From Ensifer adhaerens (GTDB lineage: Bacteria > Pseudomonadota > Alphaproteobacteria > Rhizobiales > Rhizobiaceae): DNA of 64,000 nucleotides. Below the pieces are notes generated by a model. It was not told where the DNA came from and did not search any database. It worked only from the letters and a program-made list of their open reading frames with translations. Below, one piece after another: positions 37,547 to 50,457 of this stretch. The stretch's first letter is position 1. The number at the start of each line of letters is the position of its first letter. The position numbers were made by a program, and so were the translations under genes. The stretch spans positions 1 to 64,000 of the forward strand of contig NZ_CP118611.1 in NCBI RefSeq assembly GCF_028993555.1, in the 5' to 3' direction.

Positions 37547-38722
37547 ATGGCGGGATTGGATTTTGATCGGCTTGTCAAGGAAATGACCGCCTGGCGCCGT
37601 GACCTGCACGCGCACCCGGAGTTCGGTTTCGAAGAGCAGCGCACCTCATCCTTCGTCGCGGCGAAGCTTCGAGAGTTCGGGCTCGACGAGGTGATGGAGG
37701 GTGTCGGCGGCACGGGCGTCGTTGGCAGGCTGAGGCGTGGAAGCGGTAATCGCGCCATCGCGCTTCGCGCCGACATGGATGCGCTTCGGATCCCGGAACA
37801 GGGGGATCTGCCCTATCGCTCGACCCGCCCCGGAACCATGCATGCCTGCGGCCATGACGGCCATACGGCGATGCTGCTCGGCGCCGCCAGGATGCTGGCC
37901 GAAGAGGGCGGTTTCGACGGCACGGTTTGCTTCATCTTCCAGCCGGCCGAGGAGTGGGGCAAGGGCGCGCTCGCGATGCTGAACGACGGCCTGATGGAAC
38001 GCTTCCCCTTCGACGAGATATATGGCCTGCACAATATGCCGGGACTGCCGGTCGGCCGTTTCGAAACCCGCGTCGGCGCGATCATGTCGGCCGAGGACAA
38101 TTTCGAGATCGTCCTGAAAGGCGTTGGCGGACACGCGGCACGGCCGCATTGGGGCAATGAGACGCTTGTTGCCGCCTGCGCCACCGTCGTCAATCTGCAG
38201 ACGATCGTCTCGCGTCGTCTTTCGCCGACGGATATCGGCGTCGTTTCGGTGACCGAGCTTCTGACTGACGGCACGCGCAATGCCTTGCCGGGCCTCGCGC
38301 GTATCCTCGGTGACGCCCGCAGTTTTCGGCCCGAGGTCAGCGCCAAGATCGAAGCGGAGATGCGCGTGATCGCCAAGGGCACGGCGGATGCCTATGGCTG
38401 CGAGGTCGAGGTCAACTACACGCGCGAATTCGTGCCGCTCCTCAACGATCCAGCACTCACCACTCACGCTTTTACCGCGGCGCAAGCGGTGTTCGGCGCG
38501 GCGAATGTCGCAACGGCGGCGGAGCCGATGACCGGCTCAGAGGATTTTGCGCGTTTCCTCGAACACGTGCCGGGCTGCTTCGTCTTCATCGGCAATGGCG
38601 AGGCGTCGGCGCCGCTGCACAATCCGCGATACGACTTCAACGACGACGCCCTGATCTTCGGCGCGCGTTATCACGCCGAGATCATAAGGCAGAGACTGGC
38701 GCCGACTGGACCCCGGCCATGA
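37547..38722 (+). CDS. M20-family amidohydrolase (hippurate hydrolase-like)
   Basis: The 391-residue enzyme has the M20D pattern: WRRDLHAHPEFGFEE, metal ligands in MHACGHDGHTAM, QPAEEWGKGA, GHAARPHWG in the dimerisation domain, and C-terminal NPRYDFNDDAL. It should cleave an N-acyl or amide bond to release an amino acid. It sits between dpaL and a carbamoylase-type hydrolase in a tightly coupled operon (three bases before, ATGA overlap after), so it probably supplies the substrate of one of them. Confidence 0.87.
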   Translation: MAGLDFDRLVKEMTAWRRDLHAHPEFGFEEQRTSSFVAAKLREFGLDEVMEGVGGTGVVGRLRRGSGNRAIALRADMDALRIPEQGDLPYRSTRPGTMHACGHDGHTAMLLGAARMLAEEGGFDGTVCFIFQPAEEWGKGALAMLNDGLMERFPFDEIYGLHNMPGLPVGRFETRVGAIMSAEDNFEIVLKGVGGHAARPHWGNETLVAACATVVNLQTIVSRRLSPTDIGVVSVTELLTDGTRNALPGLARILGDARSFRPEVSAKIEAEMRVIAKGTADAYGCEVEVNYTREFVPLLNDPALTTHAFTAAQAVFGAANVATAAEPMTGSEDFARFLEHVPGCFVFIGNGEASAPLHNPRYDFNDDALIFGARYHAEIIRQRLAPTGPRP

Positions 38723-40002
38723 CCAGAAATACGCATGAAAGCAGGACACAGATGCCATTGCACTCCATCGACGTCGCACGCCTGACCGGGCGCATCCGTG
38801 AGCTTGGCGAGATCGGCCGCGATCCCCAGGGGCAATTGACGCGACTTGCCGGATCCGACAACGACAAAGCTGGCCGTGATCGCTTCGTCGGTTGGCTTGA
38901 GACCGCGGGGCTGGAGGTCGCGATCGACCCCATCGGCAACATTTTCGGCATCTGGCGCGACGAGGGGAATGCCGACGCGGCGCCGGTCATGCTCGGCTCG
39001 CATATCGATACGGTCATCAATGCCGGTATCTATGACGGCTGCTATGGCGTGCTTGCCGCACTCGAAGTGATCGAGACTTTGAAAGGGCGCGGCGTTGTGC
39101 CGGACCGCCCGGTCGTCGTTGCCGCTTTCACCAACGAGGAAGGCGTGCGCTATGCGCCAGACATGCTGGGTTCGCTGGTCTATGTCGGCGGTCTCCCCAT
39201 TGAAGCGGCGCTGGCGACAATCGGCACCGACGGTTCGGTGCTCGGAGAGGAGCTCGAACGGATCGGTTATGCCGGCGACGCCGAACCGGGCCTCCTCAGG
39301 CCGCATGCCTATGTCGAATTGCATATCGAGCAGGGGCCGGTCTTGGAGCGGGAGGGGTTTGCGATCGGTGCGGTCGAAAACCTGCAGGGCATCTCCTGGC
39401 AGCGCGTCACCATCGATGGCGTCGCCAACCATGCCGGCACGACGCCGATGGCGATGCGCAATGATGCGGGACTGGCTGCCGCCCGCATCGGCCTGTTTCT
39501 GCGCGAGCATATTGCCCTGTCGAATGCTCCCAGTGTCGCGACCGTCGGCACCATGCGTTTCGAGCCCGACGCGATCAATGTCATCCCGTCGCGCGCCACC
39601 TTCACCGTCGATCTGCGCGACCCGGACGAGGATCGGCTGCAGGTGCTCGAGGCGGCGCTTGCGGATTTCCTCGTGCGTGTTGCTGCGGAAGAGGGTGTCG
39701 AGATCTCCGTCGAGCGCCTGGCGCGGTTCCAGCCGGTCGGCTTCGACCAATGCATCGTCGAGGCGATCGAGGCTTCGGCCAAGGCGCATGGACTGAAGAG
39801 CCGACGCATGACCTCGGGCGCCGGCCACGACGCGCAGATGATCGCCCGCATCGCCCCAACGGCGATGATCTTCGTGCCGAGCCGCGACGGTATCAGTCAC
39901 AATCCGCGGGAACACACCGAGCCGGCGGATCTGGTCGCCGGGGCGAATGTGTTGCTTGACGTGGTCGAGCGGATTGCTTGCAGAGGCTGGAAGGGCAATT
40001 AG
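38719..40002 (+). CDS. M20-family hydantoinase/carbamoylase-type Zn-dependent amidohydrolase
   Basis: The 427-residue enzyme belongs to the N-carbamoyl-L-amino-acid hydrolase/allantoate amidohydrolase/ureidoglycolate hydrolase family. Metal motifs are LGSHIDTVINAGIYDGCYG, then FTNEEGVRYAPDMLGS, the HIEQGPVLE block and the closing SGAGHDAQMIA. It removes a carbamoyl group or hydrolyses a ureide. The start overlaps the preceding stop (ATGA). Together with dpaL and the second hydrolase it forms a cassette for an N-carbamoyl or ureido amino acid; the exact member of the family is not resolved. Confidence 0.87.
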   Translation: MTRNTHESRTQMPLHSIDVARLTGRIRELGEIGRDPQGQLTRLAGSDNDKAGRDRFVGWLETAGLEVAIDPIGNIFGIWRDEGNADAAPVMLGSHIDTVINAGIYDGCYGVLAALEVIETLKGRGVVPDRPVVVAAFTNEEGVRYAPDMLGSLVYVGGLPIEAALATIGTDGSVLGEELERIGYAGDAEPGLLRPHAYVELHIEQGPVLEREGFAIGAVENLQGISWQRVTIDGVANHAGTTPMAMRNDAGLAAARIGLFLREHIALSNAPSVATVGTMRFEPDAINVIPSRATFTVDLRDPDEDRLQVLEAALADFLVRVAAEEGVEISVERLARFQPVGFDQCIVEAIEASAKAHGLKSRRMTSGAGHDAQMIARIAPTAMIFVPSRDGISHNPREHTEPADLVAGANVLLDVVERIACRGWKGN

Positions 40003-40217
40003 GAGTACGTGCGGCGAGAAAGGCGATGCTTTGTATCGGTAACTCCGCCGCCACACTCCGGGCAGGTCGTGATCGGGATAGACATTTCTCGAATGTCAAG
40101 TTCTGACGCCCGTTGAGCTGGTTCTTGCGCGTCGGAATCTGCTTCTACACGCACATCCGGAGCCCGGTTTCGAGAATTCGTGCAGGTCCCCGGTCGTTGC
40201 GACGAAATGGAATCTCT

Positions 40218-40751
40218 TCAAGGCTCTCTTTTCGTGTGAACGGTCTTCTGCCGGGCAGAAGGTTCAGGCTGGCTCGGTTCGAAGCGCCTTTCCGGCGTCT
40301 GGCGGAAAAGGTTAAGGAAATTGCTGCCGCCGTGCCAAACGTTGCCGGTTGGTCCGTAGTCTCGTGAGTCGCGCACGGATGAGCGGTTCTCGCCGTGGCT
40401 ATCGCTACCGCTGTCGATGACGGCAGCACCTCCGCCGCCTGCGCCGGTGCCGCCGGGCACACCGCCCGAGCCGCTACCGTCGCCGGTGCCCCAGCCGCCA
40501 CCACCCCCATCGCCGCCACCCTCCGTGCCGTTGCTTCCGCCGCTCCCGACGTTTTCGCCACCTTGGTCGCCGCCATCAGCGCGATTTTCACCATTCCCGC
40601 CGCCGACATCGGCGTCGTCCGCATGGGCGGCGGAAATCCAGGAAAAACCCGCGGCAAAACTCCCGCTGTCGTTGAGGCGTGGCAGATCTCCAGCGAGTGC
40701 CGCAAGGCCGCCTATCGACAGGGCCGTCAATCTCAGCAGGCGTGTCCTCAA
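40218..40751 (-). CDS. Glycine-rich exported protein of unknown function
   Basis: From a TTG at 40751 with GAGGAG six bases upstream, the 177-residue product has a basic start and hydrophobic segment (RTRLLRLTALSIGGLAALAG), a putative cleavage site after AAHA near residue 43, and then a Gly/Asp/Asn/Ser-rich middle of about 75 residues (GGGGGWGTGDGSGSGG). The C-terminus is polar and Arg/Pro-rich. No domain is recognised. A longer frame reaching 40967 is possible but lacks a ribosome site. It lies about 210 bases downstream of thiC on the same strand. Confidence 0.6.
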   Translation of the reverse strand: MRTRLLRLTALSIGGLAALAGDLPRLNDSGSFAAGFSWISAAHADDADVGGGNGENRADGGDQGGENVGSGGSNGTEGGGDGGGGGWGTGDGSGSGGVPGGTGAGGGGAAVIDSGSDSHGENRSSVRDSRDYGPTGNVWHGGSNFLNLFRQTPERRFEPSQPEPSARQKTVHTKREP

Positions 40752-40963
40752 GTCTTTCTCCTCGTAAACGGCGCTCTTCGTCGTCTTGCAAGAGCGCCGC
40801 AGAGGACGGCAGCTTGGTGTGAATGACGGGTTCGCCGGCGGCGACTTTTGCGTGAGCCCTACATATCGTTCAACCGATGAGGGGGCAAGTTGTTCCCCCA
40901 GGGCCCGGCATCCACCTTGCGGTCGGAAGGGAGTGCGAGGCATCCCTCCCGACGTGTTACGCT

Positions 40964-42993
<2,030 letters not shown>

Positions 42994-43099
42994 TGGTGAA
43001 TGCTCAGAAGATAGCCATCGAACGGCACCGGTCGTCAAGCGTGAATTCGTCCGGTGTCGAAGATGCAATTTAAGGGTGTTTTTTGGTCGCTGATGGGAG

Positions 43100-44464
<1,365 letters not shown>

Positions 44465-44467
44465 CGC

Positions 44468-46321
44468 TCAGGCCCTCTTCAGGCGAACCGTGAAGACGGT
44501 GCCCTTGTCGCTGGTTTCGACCGATATCTCACCGCCATAGTCGGCGACGATCTCCTTGGATATGGCAAGGCCGAGGCCGAGCCCCTGCTCCTTGGAGGTG
44601 TTGAAGGGCGTGAACAGATCTTCGTAGACATGCGGAGAGATGCCGGGGCCGTTGTCGGCAACGACAAGCAGGACGGTGTCGGAGGGGCCTTCCTCGCAGC
44701 GCACGTGGATCTCGGCATCGCTGCGCTCGCCGAGTGCTTCCAGGGCATTCTGCAGGAGATTGATCAGCACCTGTTCGAGACGGATACGGCTGCCGTAAAC
44801 GCTGACACCGTTGTCCGGGAGGTCGATGAGGATCGCATCCATGCGTCCCGCAAAGCGGCTGCGAAGCAACATCAAGGCGCCCTCGATCACTTCGCGCATC
44901 GGTGTCGGCTCGGAGACGAAGCGGCCTTTGCGGGCGAAGCTGCGCAACTCGTCGGTGATGGTGCCGACCCTTTCGGTCAGTTCGGCGATGCTGACGAGGT
45001 TCTCGACCGCCGTTTGCTGCTGGCCGCGTTCGAGGAAGGTGCGGGCGTTGTCGGCATAGGCGCGGATCGTGGCGACCGGCTGGTTGATTTCGTGGGCGAC
45101 GCCGGCTGCCACCTGGCCGAGGATCGCCAGCCGGTTGGCCTGAACCAGCTCCTGCTGCACGGCCTGCAGCTTCTCTCCCGTGCGCCGGTGATCGGCAATC
45201 TCCGTTTCCAGATGGTCGCGGGCAAGGCTGAGATCCTGGGTGCGCTCCGCCACGCGGCGTTCCAGTTCGTCGCGCGCGGCGCGCTCCCTTGTCGCGACCA
45301 GTGTCAACGCCTGGCGCCGGCGCAGGAGAAAAGCGGCAAGCGCAAGCAGCGGCACCAGGACCGCAAGTGCGACCAGCCGGGCTTCGCGTGTCGCCGCAGC
45401 GATCGCACCATCGAGCGGCGCCAGTTGTTCCAGGCGCCAGCTCGTGGTCGGAACCATGGTTTCGACGCGCAGGAACCGTCGCTCGCTGTCGCCCGGCAGG
45501 AGCGCGCGCAATTCGCTGGAACCGTCGCTGGTGGGTTCGATATCCCGGAACGGTAGCGGCAGCAGCGAGGCATCGCCGAACTGCAGACTGTCGCGGATGG
45601 CAGCCACCCGGTCTCGCGGAATGGTTCTCGTCGTCATGAAGCGCCAGGACGGGAAACTGGTGATCAGCACGATGCCGCGCCGGTCGGTGACATAGACAGG
45701 CTTGCCCGAAGCGAGCCATTCAGCCTCTACATCGTCGAATTCAAGCTTGGCGACGACGACGCCGATCGGGCCGTCCGGCCCCTGGACCCGACGTGAGATG
45801 TAGAGACCTGGCCGCTTGCTGACGGTGCCCATGGCGAAGTGCTCGGCCTTGCCGTCGCGCATCGCCATGCGGAAATATTCGCGGAAGGCGTAGTCGTTGC
45901 CGACGAAGCTCGTCGGCTCGCGCCAATTGCTGGCAGCGACCGCAACGCCGTCGGTGCCGATCACATAGATGACGGCGGCGTCCGTGTTGGCGGCAAGTGC
46001 CTGCAGTTTGTCGTTCAGCCGCTGCAGCGCCTGACCATCGCGGCTCGAAAGCGCTGCCTTCACTTCGACATCGTCGGCGAGAACCAGCGGCGTCGAGCGT
46101 TGACGTTCGAGCACGGCGCGCAACAGTGACGCCTTCAGATTGGCATCGATCCGGCTTTGGGCGTCGACCGTTTCGAGCGCCTGGCTGCGTCCATACTCGC
46201 CGGCAAGGAGGAGGGCGGCGACGAGCAGGGCCACGGCGAAGCCGGCGAACACAAGCCAGGTGCGGCGCATCGAACGGTCGAGATCTGCCAGATTAAGGGG
46301 GGCGAATGGGGCATTGAACAT
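44468..46321 (-). CDS. dctB: C4-dicarboxylate sensor histidine kinase DctB
   Basis: The 617-residue kinase has a transmembrane helix at about 20-41, a periplasmic double-PAS (dCache-like) sensor of about 265 residues, a second helix near 315-335, a coiled-coil linker, and a HisKA domain with H410 in [17 protein letters not shown]. The ATPase domain has [16 protein letters not shown] and [12 protein letters not shown]. It senses succinate, malate and fumarate, together with DctA, and phosphorylates DctD. It is divergent from dctA. Confidence 0.94.
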   Translation of the reverse strand: MFNAPFAPLNLADLDRSMRRTWLVFAGFAVALLVAALLLAGEYGRSQALETVDAQSRIDANLKASLLRAVLERQRSTPLVLADDVEVKAALSSRDGQALQRLNDKLQALAANTDAAVIYVIGTDGVAVAASNWREPTSFVGNDYAFREYFRMAMRDGKAEHFAMGTVSKRPGLYISRRVQGPDGPIGVVVAKLEFDDVEAEWLASGKPVYVTDRRGIVLITSFPSWRFMTTRTIPRDRVAAIRDSLQFGDASLLPLPFRDIEPTSDGSSELRALLPGDSERRFLRVETMVPTTSWRLEQLAPLDGAIAAATREARLVALAVLVPLLALAAFLLRRRQALTLVATRERAARDELERRVAERTQDLSLARDHLETEIADHRRTGEKLQAVQQELVQANRLAILGQVAAGVAHEINQPVATIRAYADNARTFLERGQQQTAVENLVSIAELTERVGTITDELRSFARKGRFVSEPTPMREVIEGALMLLRSRFAGRMDAILIDLPDNGVSVYGSRIRLEQVLINLLQNALEALGERSDAEIHVRCEEGPSDTVLLVVADNGPGISPHVYEDLFTPFNTSKEQGLGLGLAISKEIVADYGGEISVETSDKGTVFTVRLKRA

Positions 46322-46330
46322 GGCCTAATT

Positions 46331-46347
46331 GTGCATTTTTTCGCTCA
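46331..46347. promoter_or_regulatory. Upstream DctD-binding site A of dctA (predicted)
   Basis: The sequence follows GTGC-N7-CGCTCA. A second copy with identical spacing lies 33 bases downstream. Its distance of about 110-120 bases from the -24 element fits an enhancer for an NtrC-type activator; tandem DctD sites are known upstream of rhizobial dctA. Confidence 0.6.
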
Positions 46348-46363
46348 GACTTCCAGATCAGGT

Positions 46364-46380
46364 GTGCGGAAATCCGCTCA
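46364..46380. promoter_or_regulatory. Upstream DctD-binding site B of dctA (predicted)
   Basis: This is the second GTGC-N7-CGCTCA copy. It contains the inverted repeat GCGGA-AA-TCCGC (46366-46377), so it is the more symmetric and probably stronger site. Confidence 0.65.
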
Positions 46381-46455
46381 ACTCTTCGTGCGTGTGGAGC
46401 CGGGCGTAGGAAACATTCTCATCGATTCAAAGGCTTGGCTCTCCCCGCAGAGAAT

Positions 46456-46470
46456 TGGCACGCCCGTTGC
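46456..46470 (+). promoter_or_regulatory. Sigma-54 (-24/-12) promoter of dctA
   Basis: TGGCACG-CCCG-TTGC is an essentially perfect match to the sigma-54 consensus, with GG and GC twelve bases apart. Transcription should start near 46482, giving a leader of about 80 bases before the dctA ATG. Confidence 0.9.
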
Positions 46471-46564
46471 AAATGACATCCTCATGACAGCCCGAGCTGT
46501 CGCGCATCGGAAATTGACCCGGGAGGCCCGGCATGACGCCGGACTGGGTCCAGTGGAGGATATC

Positions 46565-47890
46565 ATGATTATCGACCAATCCGCGGAACCGCGCGGCAAG
46601 ACACCTTTCTATCGTCATCTCTATGTCCAGGTTCTGGCGGCAATCGCAGCCGGCATCCTGCTCGGCCATTTCTATCCGGAGATCGGCACGCAGCTGAAGC
46701 CGCTCGGCGACGCCTTTATCCGCCTCGTCAAGATGATCATCGCGCCGGTGATTTTCCTGACGGTCGCGACCGGCATTGCCGGCATGACCGATCTCGCCAA
46801 GGTCGGCCGCGTCGCGGGCAAGGCGATGCTTTACTTCCTGACGTTCTCGACGCTCGCGCTCGTCATCGGCCTGATCGTTGCCAATGTTGTGCAGCCGGGC
46901 GCCGGCATGCACATCGATCCCGCCTCGCTCGACGTCAAGGCGGTGACGACCTATGCCGAAAAGGCGCATGAGCAGACGATCACCGGCTTCCTCATGAACA
47001 TCATTCCGACGACGCTCGTCGGTGCCTTTGCCGATGGCGACATCCTGCAGGTGCTGTTCATTTCGGTGCTGTTCGGTCTCGCGCTCGCCATGGTCGGCAA
47101 GAAGGCAGAACCGGTCGTCGACTTCCTGCACGCGCTGACGCTGCCGGTCTTCAAGCTCGTCGGCATCCTGATGAAGGCTGCCCCGATCGGCGCCTTCGGC
47201 GCCATGGCGTTCACCATCGGCAAATACGGCGTCGGCTCGATCGCCAATCTGGCGATGCTGATCGGCACCTTCTACATCACTTCGTTCCTGTTTGTGTTCA
47301 TCGTTCTCGGCGCGGTCGCCCGCTACAACGGCTTCTCGATCGTCGCACTCATCCGCTACATCAAGGAAGAGCTGCTTCTGGTTCTCGGCACGTCCTCGTC
47401 GGAAGCAGCCCTTCCAGGCCTGATGAGCAAGATGGAAAAGGCCGGCTGCAAGCGCTCGGTCGTCGGCCTCGTCATTCCGACCGGCTACTCCTTCAACCTC
47501 GACGGCACCAATATCTACATGACGCTGGCCGCCCTCTTCATCGCCCAGGCGATGGACATTCCGCTGTCGCTCGGCGATCAGGTACTGCTGCTGCTCGTCG
47601 CCATGCTGAGCTCCAAGGGTGCCGCCGGTATCACGGGCGCCGGCTTCATCACGCTGGCGGCAACGCTCTCGGTCGTTCCGGCCGTGCCGGTCGCCGGCAT
47701 GGCGTTGATTCTCGGCATCGACCGCTTCATGTCGGAATGCCGGGCGCTCACCAACTTCATCGGCAATGCGGTCGCAACCATCGTCGTCGCGAAGTGGGAA
47801 GGCGAACTGGACGAGGCGCAGATGGCAGCCGTTCTTGGCGGTCGCGCTCCGGAAGCGCTGCCGCAGCCGGCACTGCAGCCGGCCGAATAA
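46565..47890 (+). CDS. dctA: C4-dicarboxylate/proton symporter DctA
   Basis: The 441-residue protein is a DAACS-family carrier and matches rhizobial DctA throughout (start [40 protein letters not shown]; the serine-rich hairpin [10 protein letters not shown]; the transport motif [12 protein letters not shown]). It imports succinate, malate and fumarate across the inner membrane and is required for symbiotic nitrogen fixation in Sinorhizobium. ATG 46565 follows GGAGG by six bases; the longer open frame from 46157 runs through the promoter. It is controlled by the sigma-54 promoter and DctB/DctD. Confidence 0.96.
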   Translation: MIIDQSAEPRGKTPFYRHLYVQVLAAIAAGILLGHFYPEIGTQLKPLGDAFIRLVKMIIAPVIFLTVATGIAGMTDLAKVGRVAGKAMLYFLTFSTLALVIGLIVANVVQPGAGMHIDPASLDVKAVTTYAEKAHEQTITGFLMNIIPTTLVGAFADGDILQVLFISVLFGLALAMVGKKAEPVVDFLHALTLPVFKLVGILMKAAPIGAFGAMAFTIGKYGVGSIANLAMLIGTFYITSFLFVFIVLGAVARYNGFSIVALIRYIKEELLLVLGTSSSEAALPGLMSKMEKAGCKRSVVGLVIPTGYSFNLDGTNIYMTLAALFIAQAMDIPLSLGDQVLLLLVAMLSSKGAAGITGAGFITLAATLSVVPAVPVAGMALILGIDRFMSECRALTNFIGNAVATIVVAKWEGELDEAQMAAVLGGRAPEALPQPALQPAE

Positions 47891-47926
47891 AGTTGCCTCC
47901 CAAGGCATGATTGCGAAAGCAGTCCG

Positions 47927-47956
47927 GACGCGGCCCGTGGCAACACGGGCCGCGTC
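47927..47956. terminator. Hairpin between convergent dctA and WYL-regulator genes
   Basis: GACGCGGCCCGTG (47927-47939) and CACGGGCCGCGTC (47944-47956) form a 13-bp perfect stem with a 4-base loop. It lies between the two stop codons and can end transcription in both directions, although the T-tract is weak. Confidence 0.7.
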
Positions 47957-47967
47957 GTCGTTTGGGT

Positions 47968-48687
47968 CTATTGACCGCTCAACGACATCTTCGATTTGTC
48001 GGGCGCGCCGGCGTTCAGATAGGCGACGAAATCCCTGAGCATCGGCACCCGGCGAGGCCGGAAGCTCTCGTCCGTCATCCGGATGTCGACGATGCGGTCG
48101 ACGCGGAACTTGCGATAGTCTTTTCTGAGGCCACACCACGCAAGCAGCACCAGCATCCGCTCCAGGTAGACGATCGCAAGGGGCAGTACCTGTCGATCGG
48201 TCCGCTGCCCGTCTGCATCCACATAGCCGATGACTACGGCGCGTTCCTGCCAGGAAGCTTCGCGTAGCAGAGACACGTCGATGGGCGGCGGATCGCGCCT
48301 GTCGAAGCGATAGACCTGCGACACCGCATGAAGCGCCTGGCGCTGCAACCGATCGGGCAGTGTCGCCGTTATCTTGGAAAGAACAGCCCCGGCCGCTGCG
48401 GCCAGATCCGGCTCGCCCATGTGCTGGACCTCGGCAAGGCCGAGCACCAGCGCCTCGATTTCGAGCCGCGTGAAGGTCTGCGGCGGCAAGGCGATGTCTT
48501 CGGTGAGCCGGTAGCCGAAGCCGCGCTCGCCATCGATCACCGCGCCTGCGGCGCGCAGGCTTTCGATGTCGCGATAGAGCGAACGCAAGGATACACCGGT
48601 CTCCTCGGCAAGACGGGCAGCCGTCACGGGAGAGGGGAGAGTGCGGAGCGCCTGGAGCAGGCGGAAGAGACGAGCGCTGCGAGCCAT
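47968..48687 (-). CDS. YafY-type helix-turn-helix/WYL-domain regulator
   Basis: The 239-residue protein has an N-terminal winged helix (RLFRLLQALRTLPSPVTAARLAEETGVSLRSLYRDIESL) and a C-terminal WYL domain beginning near residue 140 with RAVVIGYVDADGQ. It ends with a WCX-like segment with FRVDRIVDIRMTDESF. WYL proteins sense nucleotides or other ligands. The gene is divergent from a glutathione S-transferase gene with about 90 bases between starts, which makes that gene a likely target. Confidence 0.85.
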   Translation of the reverse strand: MARSARLFRLLQALRTLPSPVTAARLAEETGVSLRSLYRDIESLRAAGAVIDGERGFGYRLTEDIALPPQTFTRLEIEALVLGLAEVQHMGEPDLAAAAGAVLSKITATLPDRLQRQALHAVSQVYRFDRRDPPPIDVSLLREASWQERAVVIGYVDADGQRTDRQVLPLAIVYLERMLVLLAWCGLRKDYRKFRVDRIVDIRMTDESFRPRRVPMLRDFVAYLNAGAPDKSKMSLSGQ

Positions 48688-48780
48688 GATTGTAGATTAG
48701 CTGAAGCCTACTGACGAAAACTGGCAGTTGGGCGACTGTATAAGATCCCCATCCGCAAACGCAACCGAGGACTTGAGACC

Positions 48781-49392
48781 ATGCTGACGCTCTTTCACGC
48801 CCCCCGCTCGCGCTCGTCGCGCATTGTCACGCTGCTTCGCGAACTCGACGCCTTGGACAAGGTTGAGATCGAGATCGTCGACATCACCCGCGGTGACGGC
48901 AGCGGCCGCAAGGATCCGAGAAACCCGCACCCGGAAGGCAAGGTGCCGCTGCTCGTTCATGACGGCGTCGTGCTCTGGGAGAGCATAGCCATCATCCAGT
49001 ACCTGACGGATCTTTTCCCGGAAAAGAACCTGGCGCCGCTTGCCGGCGATCCGCAGCGCGGCCGGTATCTGAGCTGGCTTGCCTGGTATGCGGGCGTCGT
49101 CGAGCCGGTGCTGATCATGCAGGCCGCGGGACTTTCCCATCCTTATCTCGATTTCACCTTCCGCGGGCCGGAGCAGATGGCAGAGCGCCTTGAAGCCGCG
49201 CTGAAGGATGGCCCTTACCTGATGGGCGAGCGCTACACGGCGATTGACCTGCTGCTGCATTCGCCCTTTGCCTGGTATCCAGCGGCAACGCCGGACAGTG
49301 CCGTCATCAAGGCCTGGGTGGAACGCTGTGGCGCGCGGCCGTCGCTGCAATGGACGGCGGACTATGACGTCCGTAGCGTGGCTGCAGCCTGA
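48781..49392 (+). CDS. Glutathione S-transferase family protein
   Basis: The 203-residue protein has a thioredoxin-like N-terminal domain (LTLFHAPRSRSSRIVTLLRELD; glutathione-binding GKVPLLVHDGVVLWES) and an all-helical C-terminal domain. Ser residues near position 11-13 are candidates for the catalytic position. It probably conjugates or isomerises an electrophile with glutathione. It is divergent from the WYL regulator and followed by a strong terminator. Confidence 0.87.
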   Translation: MLTLFHAPRSRSSRIVTLLRELDALDKVEIEIVDITRGDGSGRKDPRNPHPEGKVPLLVHDGVVLWESIAIIQYLTDLFPEKNLAPLAGDPQRGRYLSWLAWYAGVVEPVLIMQAAGLSHPYLDFTFRGPEQMAERLEAALKDGPYLMGERYTAIDLLLHSPFAWYPAATPDSAVIKAWVERCGARPSLQWTADYDVRSVAAA

Positions 49393-49411
49393 CGATCACT
49401 CGCTTCCAGTG

Positions 49412-49441
49412 GGGCCTCGCCAGCTGCCGCGAGGCCCTTTT
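49412..49441 (+). terminator. Rho-independent terminator after the glutathione S-transferase gene
   Basis: GGGCCTCGC (49412-49420) and GCGAGGCCC (49429-49437) form a 9-bp perfect stem followed by TTTT. It lies 20 bases past the stop. Confidence 0.85.
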
Positions 49442-49463
49442 CAGGACGAGGCAACGTTCCAGC

Positions 49464-49964
49464 TCATTTTCGTTTGAGGTTGATCTCGCTCGTCACGATG
49501 CGCTTGCCCGAGGCGGGATCGACATCAACCGTCGTCAGTTGCATGCCGTTGGCGCCGATCTTGCGCAAGGTGAGATCGGCGCTGCGGTCGCCATTGACCT
49601 CCTTGGCCCAGCGGATGGTGAGATTGATCGCGTCGCCGCGGCGGCTACCGTTGAGACCGGCACGGCCACCGCGCGGGCCGAGATAGGAGCCGCTATAGGT
49701 CGAACCGCTATAGCGCAGCTTCGCGTCGACGGATTTCGAGATCAATAGCAAGCCGCGGCAAACACCCTCCATCGACAGGGCGAGACCACTGGCCTGTGAA
49801 CTGAAATTGCAGGAGACATTGATCGGCGACATGTTGGCGCGAATGCGGACGGTTCCTGTGCCTGCCCAATTGCCACCAAGCGTTTTCAGGAACGCGCCCT
49901 CGTCTGCCCGTGGGCCACTCGTGGGCGTCAAGGTGAGTGCAATCATCAGGACCCATCGCCACAT
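49464..49964 (-). CDS. Small secreted protein of unknown function
   Basis: The 166-residue protein starts with a probable signal peptide (MWRWVLMIALTLTPTSGPRA). The mature part has the motif LGGNWAGTGTVRI and later SGSYLGPRGGRAGLNGSRRGD and LTLRKIGANGMQLTTVDVDP, which suggests a small beta-barrel. A single Cys pair is not evident. It resembles conserved hypothetical rhizobial proteins, but I cannot assign a function. It stands alone, convergent with the transferase gene. Confidence 0.7.
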   Translation of the reverse strand: MWRWVLMIALTLTPTSGPRADEGAFLKTLGGNWAGTGTVRIRANMSPINVSCNFSSQASGLALSMEGVCRGLLLISKSVDAKLRYSGSTYSGSYLGPRGGRAGLNGSRRGDAINLTIRWAKEVNGDRSADLTLRKIGANGMQLTTVDVDPASGKRIVTSEINLKRK

Positions 49965-50457
49965 GCCTCGCGCCTCCCGTTTTGCGTGGATGCTACAACA
50001 CCCCGCTGCTGCACACGAGCGTCAACGCAGCATGCGGCAGCGAAGTTCCTCAAAGTTTCTTATCCGGCCGGATCTCTCGACCAATCAATGCATCCGGGCG
50101 GCAATCAAAGGCAGAACCCCTGCCGCACTTTTGTCAGGTTGCGCACGGGTCCGGTGCTGGTTCCTCATTCCCCGTATCAACGTTGTTCTCCGAAGCACGC
50201 TTCGCGCTCCAGACCCGTATAAGCCGGTAAAGACTTCGTCACTTTCTAAGTATAGATCTCAATCTTCACTGCCTATGCGAACTGGGTATTGTCCGAAGGG
50301 GGGCTAGGGGGAGCTGTCTTATGTTCAGTGTCACATGTTTTTTGCTTTCTTCAACCACTCAGTGTGGCCAATCCTGCATAAAGCCGCGCGTTGACAGCCG
50401 CTTCATTGCAGGCGGCGGCAAGCAACAAACAGCAGATGCCCTTTCAGGGTGCTGTCC
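49965..50457. other. Intergenic region without a recognisable gene
   Basis: This 490-base stretch separates divergent hypothetical genes. Short open frames on the plus strand lack ribosome sites and family similarity. No strong hairpin or known operator was found. TTGACA near 50391 could be the -35 of the downstream gene, without a clear -10. Confidence 0.45.

Noticed and set aside
40003..40217. Search for a small gene or repeat between the carbamoylase-type and glycine-rich genes
   Set aside because: The short frames have no ribosome site or family match, and no convincing hairpin was found.
46427..48139. Minus-strand 570-codon frame over dctA
   Set aside because: dctA is unambiguous; the antisense frame runs through its promoter and ends in the neighbouring regulator.
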